DNA of 11,950 nucleotides from Acanthaster planci (Eukaryota; Echinodermata; Asteroidea; Valvatida; Acanthasteridae): NCBI RefSeq assembly GCF_001949145.1, contig NW_019091385.1, positions 587,190-599,139 on the forward strand, written 5' to 3'. A model generated the notes under the pieces. That model was not told the origin of the DNA. It worked only from the letters and a program-made list of their open reading frames with translations, and ran no database searches. A program made the translations under genes and the position numbers. Positions 8,878 through 11,950 of this stretch are shown here, in pieces. Numbering within the stretch: the stretch's first letter is position 1; each line of letters starts with the position of its first letter.

Positions 8878-9146
8878 GAAAAATGCAGAACTAAACTGTT
8901 TTTTCATCTAGATTTTCCAGACATGCAATCTGCATTATGTAAGATAATTCTGAGCCATACTCTCATAATTACATTATGCATATCGGGGATGAAAAAATGG
9001 GTATTGGCAGAAATAATTGCGTATCAGGCCCGATACCCAAGTTTGTACGTGAGGAGAACCCTGGATAGTACAAGCTGAAATGAAGCATGCTGAAGTGTGC
9101 CTAGCCTCCGGGCTAACAAGGTCAAATAGGCGGAAACAACATACAC

Positions 9147-9325
9147 TGTACAAGACACTGTGTGGGTGTACTCTTGCAAGGAAAATGCAGTGAGTAATGT
9201 GTCTAAGAAATGGCAAACAGGATATATACAGGAAATGAAAAAGTTGTCAAAGTTAAAAATGAAGATTCTGAATGCTAAATTCACTAAAAGAAATAAATGC
9301 AAGTAATTGTGCAGAAAATGCTACA
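9147..9325 (-). repeat. Candidate 3' LTR
   Basis: On the minus strand the sequence after the polypurine tract starts TGTAGC at 9325, as expected for an LTR beginning TG. A TATA-like TATATATCC lies about 100 bp further along (plus 9220-9228). A possible end is TTGTACA, with its last base at 9147, giving TGTA...TACA ends and a length of 179 bp. That left end is a guess, because the second LTR needed for comparison is outside the window. The right-hand boundary at 9325 is much better supported. Confidence 0.4.
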
Positions 9326-9341
9326 GGAGCCCCCCTTCCAG
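9326..9341 (-). other. Polypurine tract of the retrotransposon
   Basis: The minus strand reads tggaaggggggctcc immediately before TGTAGC. A purine run next to the 3' LTR primes plus-strand DNA synthesis in LTR retrotransposons. It lies 15-30 bases after the pol stop at 9356-9358, the usual arrangement. Confidence 0.65.
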
Positions 9342-9355
9342 TGAGTTTGCAAAAG

Positions 9356-9732
9356 CTAACTAATGAATGTGACAAAGCATTTTGGCCAGTGGACATGGCG
9401 ACCAGAACGAGTTATGCGAGGAGTATTGACGGGAGAGTGATGTGGTTGGTTCACTGGAAGAGAATCCTGAGAAGTTGGAATAGGTGCAATTGTAGGAGTG
9501 TCTAAGTGAGCACTTTTAAGTCTATCTATGCTGATAGCGTCTTTGCGATTGTTAAGATCAATTACAAAGTGCTTCTTGGAACGACTTAGAACTTTGTGCG
9601 GTCCATCATATGGGGGTTGTAAGGGCTTACAAATATAATCGCGTCTAACAAAAACGTGGGTACATGATTATAAATCATCTGGAACGTTTATGCTAGTCCG
9701 TTGCTGTGTCCGAGTTGTTGGTGGTTTGTTTG
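9356..9732 (-). pseudogene. pol: Pol C-terminal tail, shifted frame
   Basis: In a frame different from the integrase, the minus strand from about 9732 to the TAG at 9356-9358 encodes a typical Ty3/gypsy post-integrase tail. Recognisable pieces are VPDDL, then SCTHVFVRRDY, PLQPPYDGPHKVLSR, HFVIDLN, DRLKSAHLD, and a basic end with RSGRHVHWP. One stop (TAA) lies between VPDDL and SCTHV. The preceding frame carries the integrase C-terminal part, so a one- or two-base shift occurred near 9725-9733. This tail follows the catalytic core in pol, probably helping nucleic-acid binding. The real frame was missed by simple open-frame calling because it lacks an ATG. Confidence 0.75.
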
Positions 9733-10500
9733 AGGCGGTGGACGTAATTGGCAGGGTCCAACTCAGCAGTGTTTGGTGAACTATTAAAGAAATCTCCAGG
9801 CAAGCGAAAAGTTGTACCATAGACCAGTTCAGCAGCACAGTGTGGAAAATCAGATTTAACTGTTATGCAGATCCCAAGAAGAACAAACGTTCATGTTTCT
9901 ATCCAGTTGTTGGGATTTGTCTGAGCTTTCAGGGAAGTCTTAAGCTGACGATGGAATCGCTCGATTAGTCCATTGGCAATTGGGTGGTATGCCGTGGTAC
10001 GAATGCCTTTAGTTCCAAGCATTCTGGTGAGAGCGGAGAACAGAGCGGATTCGAACTGTGTACCACGGTCGGTTGTGATGGTGGATGGAACACCAAATGC
10101 AGCAACCCAGATGGATATGAATGCGCGGGCTACTGTTTCGGCTGTGATGTCATGTAGGGGGATGGCTTCTGGCCATCGGGTGAAACGATCAATGCAAGCG
10201 AGGATGTAAGTGCATCCATGAGAGGGTGGCAATGGGCCAACTATGTCAATGTGTACATGATCAAATCGTGCATTTGGGCCTGTGAACTGTGATAGTGGTG
10301 CAGAGGTACATGTATGACGGTGAATGTTTGCGCGTTGACACTGAATACACGATTTTGTCCAATTGCGCACATCACGGTTGATGCTGGGCCACACAAAACG
10401 GTCCGTGACAAGTCGTTGGGTGGCACGAATGCCAGGGTGTGACAAGGAGTGAAACGAGTCAAATACGGCACGTCGTAAATCTTTGGAAACGAATGGTCAT
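9733..10500 (-). pseudogene. pol: Integrase: H2C2 zinc finger and DD35E core
   Basis: The open part (10445-9891, 184 codons) has a Cys-x-x-Cys pair (residues 33 and 36) that completes an HHCC zinc finger whose histidines lie in and just upstream of its start (SFHSLSHPG). The catalytic triad is intact: Asp67 (HIDIVG), Asp126 (TTDRGTQF) and Glu162 (GLIERFHR), with 35 residues between the last two. The frame ends at TGA 9891-9893, but homologous text continues past it in the same frame (VLLGI, KSDFPHCAAELVYGTTFRLPG) to about 9733, so the TGA is an acquired stop. Upstream, the frame changes near 10500. The enzyme inserts retrotransposon cDNA into the chromosome. Despite its good core, this copy is broken. 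Confidence 0.85.
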
Positions 10501-10752
10501 GGATTTCCCATTGCAGAGGAACATCTTTGAGAGAGAGTGAAGTTGCAGAGTGGTGAAGTTGTTGTAGTTCGTCACACTGTCGTTGCAATTGTGCCATCTG
10601 GCTGAAGTCGATAGGTGTGCTGGACTGCTCTGGGTGGAGGGAGTTGAGTTGCACACGTCACAGGGCATCGGCAGCGGGGTTTTCACCACCTTTAACATAT
10701 CTTATGTCACAAGTGAATTGTGAAACAAAATCAAGGTGGTGAATCTCGCGTG
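10500..10752 (-). pseudogene. pol: RNase H end and RNase H-integrase linker
   Basis: In a frame different from both neighbours, the minus strand encodes HHLDFVSQFTCDIRYVKGG and ENPAADAL, the C-terminal RNase H region typical of Ty3/gypsy pol. It is followed by TGA at 10658-10660 and then, in the same frame, a linker with QLNSLHPEQ, a Gln/Leu-rich helix (MAQLQRQCDELQQL) and LSLKDVPL. The frame shifts near 10500 into the integrase. The linker joins RNase H to the integrase zinc finger and is normally poorly conserved. Confidence 0.7.
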
Positions 10753-11022
10753 GCAAGTGCTTGTCAGTGCAGCGAAGACATAGGTGAACGGTTTGTGGTC
10801 TGTATACACATGGAATCCTCAGCCCTCAAGAAAATGGCAGAAGTGGAGAATGGCAAGGTACACGGCTAACAGTTCTCGTCCAAAGGTGCTGTAGCATGTT
10901 TCTGCTGGCTGAAGCTTTTTGGAGAAGAATGAGATAGGTTGCCATGAATCATCGACCCACTGTTGGAGAACAGCTCACACTGCCACATCTGAAGCATGCG
11001 TCATGATGCTCAATGGAGCGCC
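10753..11022 (-). pseudogene. pol: RNase H catalytic half
   Basis: This continues the reverse transcriptase frame. Landmarks are THASDVAV (10984-11001), AVLQQW, SFFSKKLQPAE, FGRELLAVYLAI with the catalytic Glu, and YTDHKPF with a catalytic Asp. The first catalytic Asp, expected in TDAS, is His here (codon 10996-10998). TGA at 10975-10977 replaces the usual Gly before AVL, and TGA at 10819-10821 follows FLEG, where Arg is usual (CGA to TGA would be a CpG-type change). The frame is lost near 10745-10760. RNase H removes the RNA template during reverse transcription. This copy is inactive. Confidence 0.8.
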
Positions 11023-11587
11023 TGGCTTTGGATGTGTCAGGAGAGTAGCGTTGGCGAGTGCGGCTTTGATCTGATGAAAAGAGGCCATAGCAGCATCATT
11101 CCATGTGATTGGGGCCGACTTTTTGCCTGAGTTAGTCAGCAGTGCAGTGAGAGGATGAAGGACTTGAGAACTCTGTGGTATGAAGCGGCAATAGAAATTG
11201 ACTAATCCAAGAAATTCTCTCAGCTTGGTCAGCGTAGCAGGTTTAGGAAAGTTCAAGATAGCACTGACCTTCTCATTGAGTGGGCGCACCCCATGGCTGT
11301 CAACTTGATGACCAAGAAACTCGAGAGAGTTCACTCCAAATTGACTTTTGGCAGGGTTGCTGTACTGGTTGAGGCGATCAAACAGTAGGCAAAGATGGTG
11401 TTCGTGCTGGTCTGTGTCGGAGCTGGCAACCAGCAGGTCGTCAATGTATGCGTAGCAGAAATCCAGTCCACGAATAACTTCATCAATGAAGCGCTGAAAT
11501 GTTTGGCCGGCATTGCGAAGGCCAAACGGCATACGGAGAAATTCAAAGAGTCCAAAGGGAGTAGTGATGGCAGTTTTCGGGATTGAT
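11023..11587 (-). pseudogene. pol: Reverse transcriptase, C-terminal part only
   Basis: The frame reads IPKTAITTPFGLFEFLRMPF at its start, then GLRNAGQTFQRFIDE, the YIDD active site (11437-11448) and LEFLGHQVDSHGV. It ends with LTKLREFLGLVNFYCRFI, which is the thumb/connection region typical of Ty3/gypsy. The portion with the fingers and the first catalytic Asp (normally some residues before the PKTAI block) is absent, because gag sequence abuts at about 11588. Within the retained part the frame is open from 11587 down to the RNase H. The protein would copy element RNA into DNA, but lacking motif A it cannot be active. Confidence 0.9.
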
Positions 11588-11896
11588 TCTGTCCCCCAAC
11601 TCCTCTGAGGTCAAGAGTTTGTGCAGCCGTTTTTTCTCGGACTTGCCTGTACGTTTGACGAGTGTGGTGTATGGCTGGTTGGCAGGCGGATGTATCAAAA
11701 TGTCTCATACTTCTTGGGTGAAGGATGGTTGCAGGCAAGCAACAACATAGTGGTCTCCTCAGATGTGTTAAGCCTGGTAGTAAACTGGGCCTCGACTTGA
11801 GTGAACCAAATGAGGGGATCATTCAGCCAGAAAGGAGGTACATGTAGTTTGAGGCTAACTGCAGCGACGGGCTGGGGACGTGCTTGGAGTATCCAT
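11588..11896 (-). pseudogene. gag: Gag fragment, frameshifted and truncated
   Basis: The minus strand downstream of an ATG at 11894-11896 encodes, after a probable early frameshift near 11870-11880, AAVSLKLHVPPFWLNDP and LIWFTQVEAQFTTRL, a pattern typical of Ty3/gypsy Gag N-termini. A TGA follows ETF (about 11698), and another frame continues with PPANQPYTTL, VKRTGKSEKKRLHKLL and TSEELGDRI. The last words are a common Gag motif, after which sequence passes directly into the reverse transcriptase. The Gag zinc knuckle and the protease are missing. The open frame at 11331-11822 crosses both pieces and is an artefact. Gag builds the particle that packages the element RNA. Confidence 0.75.
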
Positions 11897-11933
11897 TCTC
11901 AGTCAAGAAAAATCAACAGGAGCAACGAATGAT

Positions 11934-11949
11934 GTGCACTGGGTCGCCA
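11934..11949 (-). other. Candidate tRNA primer-binding site
   Basis: The minus strand starts TTGGCGACCCAGTGCAC at the window edge. A TGG start fits complementarity to the CCA end of a tRNA, and the position (about 40 bases upstream of the gag ATG) is right for an LTR retrotransposon. The priming tRNA cannot be named safely. If correct, the 5' LTR ends at or just beyond base 11950. Confidence 0.4.
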
Positions 11950-11950
11950 A

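Larger units (their letters stand above)
6622..9146. other. Intergenic stretch without a supported gene
   Basis: No conserved domain, tRNA or convincing exon was seen. It holds several TACATGTA-type palindromic motifs, a T10 tract near 8060, a small inverted repeat at 7822-7841 (7-bp arms, 6-base spacer), and CpG-containing sequence around 8400-8860. Open frames of up to 121 codons on the minus strand (8358-8723, 8578-8907) overlap one another, lack recognisable motifs and are probably chance. The downstream exons expected for the SWIM pseudogene were looked for here and not found. Confidence 0.5.
9147..11950 (-). mobile_element. Degraded Ty3/gypsy-like LTR retrotransposon
   Basis: On the minus strand the order is a gag-like fragment, partial reverse transcriptase, RNase H, an H2C2 and DD35E integrase, a post-integrase tail, a polypurine tract and a candidate LTR. 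RT-RNaseH-IN is the Ty3/gypsy order, as opposed to Copia. The tail type (shifted-frame RRDY...YDGPHKVLSR and a basic RSGRHVHWP end) reminds me of CsRn1-like elements, but that clade call is tentative. Coding is broken by several stops, at least four frameshifts and a large internal deletion joining gag to RT, so the copy cannot move by itself. The 5' LTR should begin just past the right edge. Confidence 0.85.

Noticed and set aside
8358-8907. Overlapping minus-strand open frames of 121 and 109 codons
   Set aside because: There is no domain, no splice support and no repeat homology; the length is compatible with chance.
10973-11532. Bacterial retron or group II intron reverse transcriptase
   Set aside because: The YIDD context, LEFLGH and the order RT-RNase H-integrase are those of Ty3/gypsy elements.
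11331-11822. 163-codon minus-strand protein
   Set aside because: It crosses the gag-RT junction in a frame that matches neither protein over most of its length.

Overview
The window looks like nuclear DNA from an animal, most likely a marine invertebrate. It has no operons and no intact gene. Splice-like sites, a tRNA-derived SINE, a decayed Ty3/gypsy-type retrotransposon, a SAP plus SWIM zinc-finger pseudogene and palindromic TACATGTA-type runs are all present, a mix I associate with lancelets, echinoderms, hemichordates and cnidarians. I cannot name the species. I found no convincing prokaryotic feature, CRISPR array, rRNA or intact tRNA.

Layout from left to right. (1) 1-420 is a T-rich dispersed repeat that appears again at 3847-4494. 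(2) 421-1850 is AT-rich with no supported gene. (3) About 1855-2220, minus strand, is a SINE-like element with an exact Pol III B box and a short tandem-repeat tail. (4) 2221-3515 holds nothing I recognise. (5) 3516-3778 is a degenerate tandem array built on the palindrome AAGTCGACTT with alternating spacing of about 30 and 22 bp. It lies about 70 bp before the second copy of the T-rich repeat. (6) 5042-6615, plus strand, is the 5' part of a decayed gene encoding an N-terminal SAP-like domain and a SWIM zinc finger split by an intron. It carries several in-frame stops, one exactly where the second zinc-binding cysteine should be, and an 85-bp insertion made of a perfect 33-bp-arm hairpin flanked by AGCTA duplications. 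(7) 6616-9146 is intergenic, with a 22-bp perfect palindrome at 7323-7344. (8) About 9147-11950, minus strand, is a degraded Ty3/gypsy-like LTR retrotransposon: candidate 3' LTR, polypurine tract, a shifted-frame pol C-terminus, integrase, RNase H, partial reverse transcriptase, and a gag fragment joined straight to the reverse transcriptase by a large internal deletion. A candidate primer-binding site lies at the right edge, so the 5' LTR should begin just outside the window.

These parts do not work together as a functional system. The window reads as a graveyard of mobile DNA whose breaks can be ordered. The most informative points are the nested hairpin insertion whose removal restores a reading frame, the gag-RT deletion junction, and the dimeric AAGTCGACTT array tied to the T-rich repeat. 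All assignments come from reading translations and motifs by eye; no database search was run.
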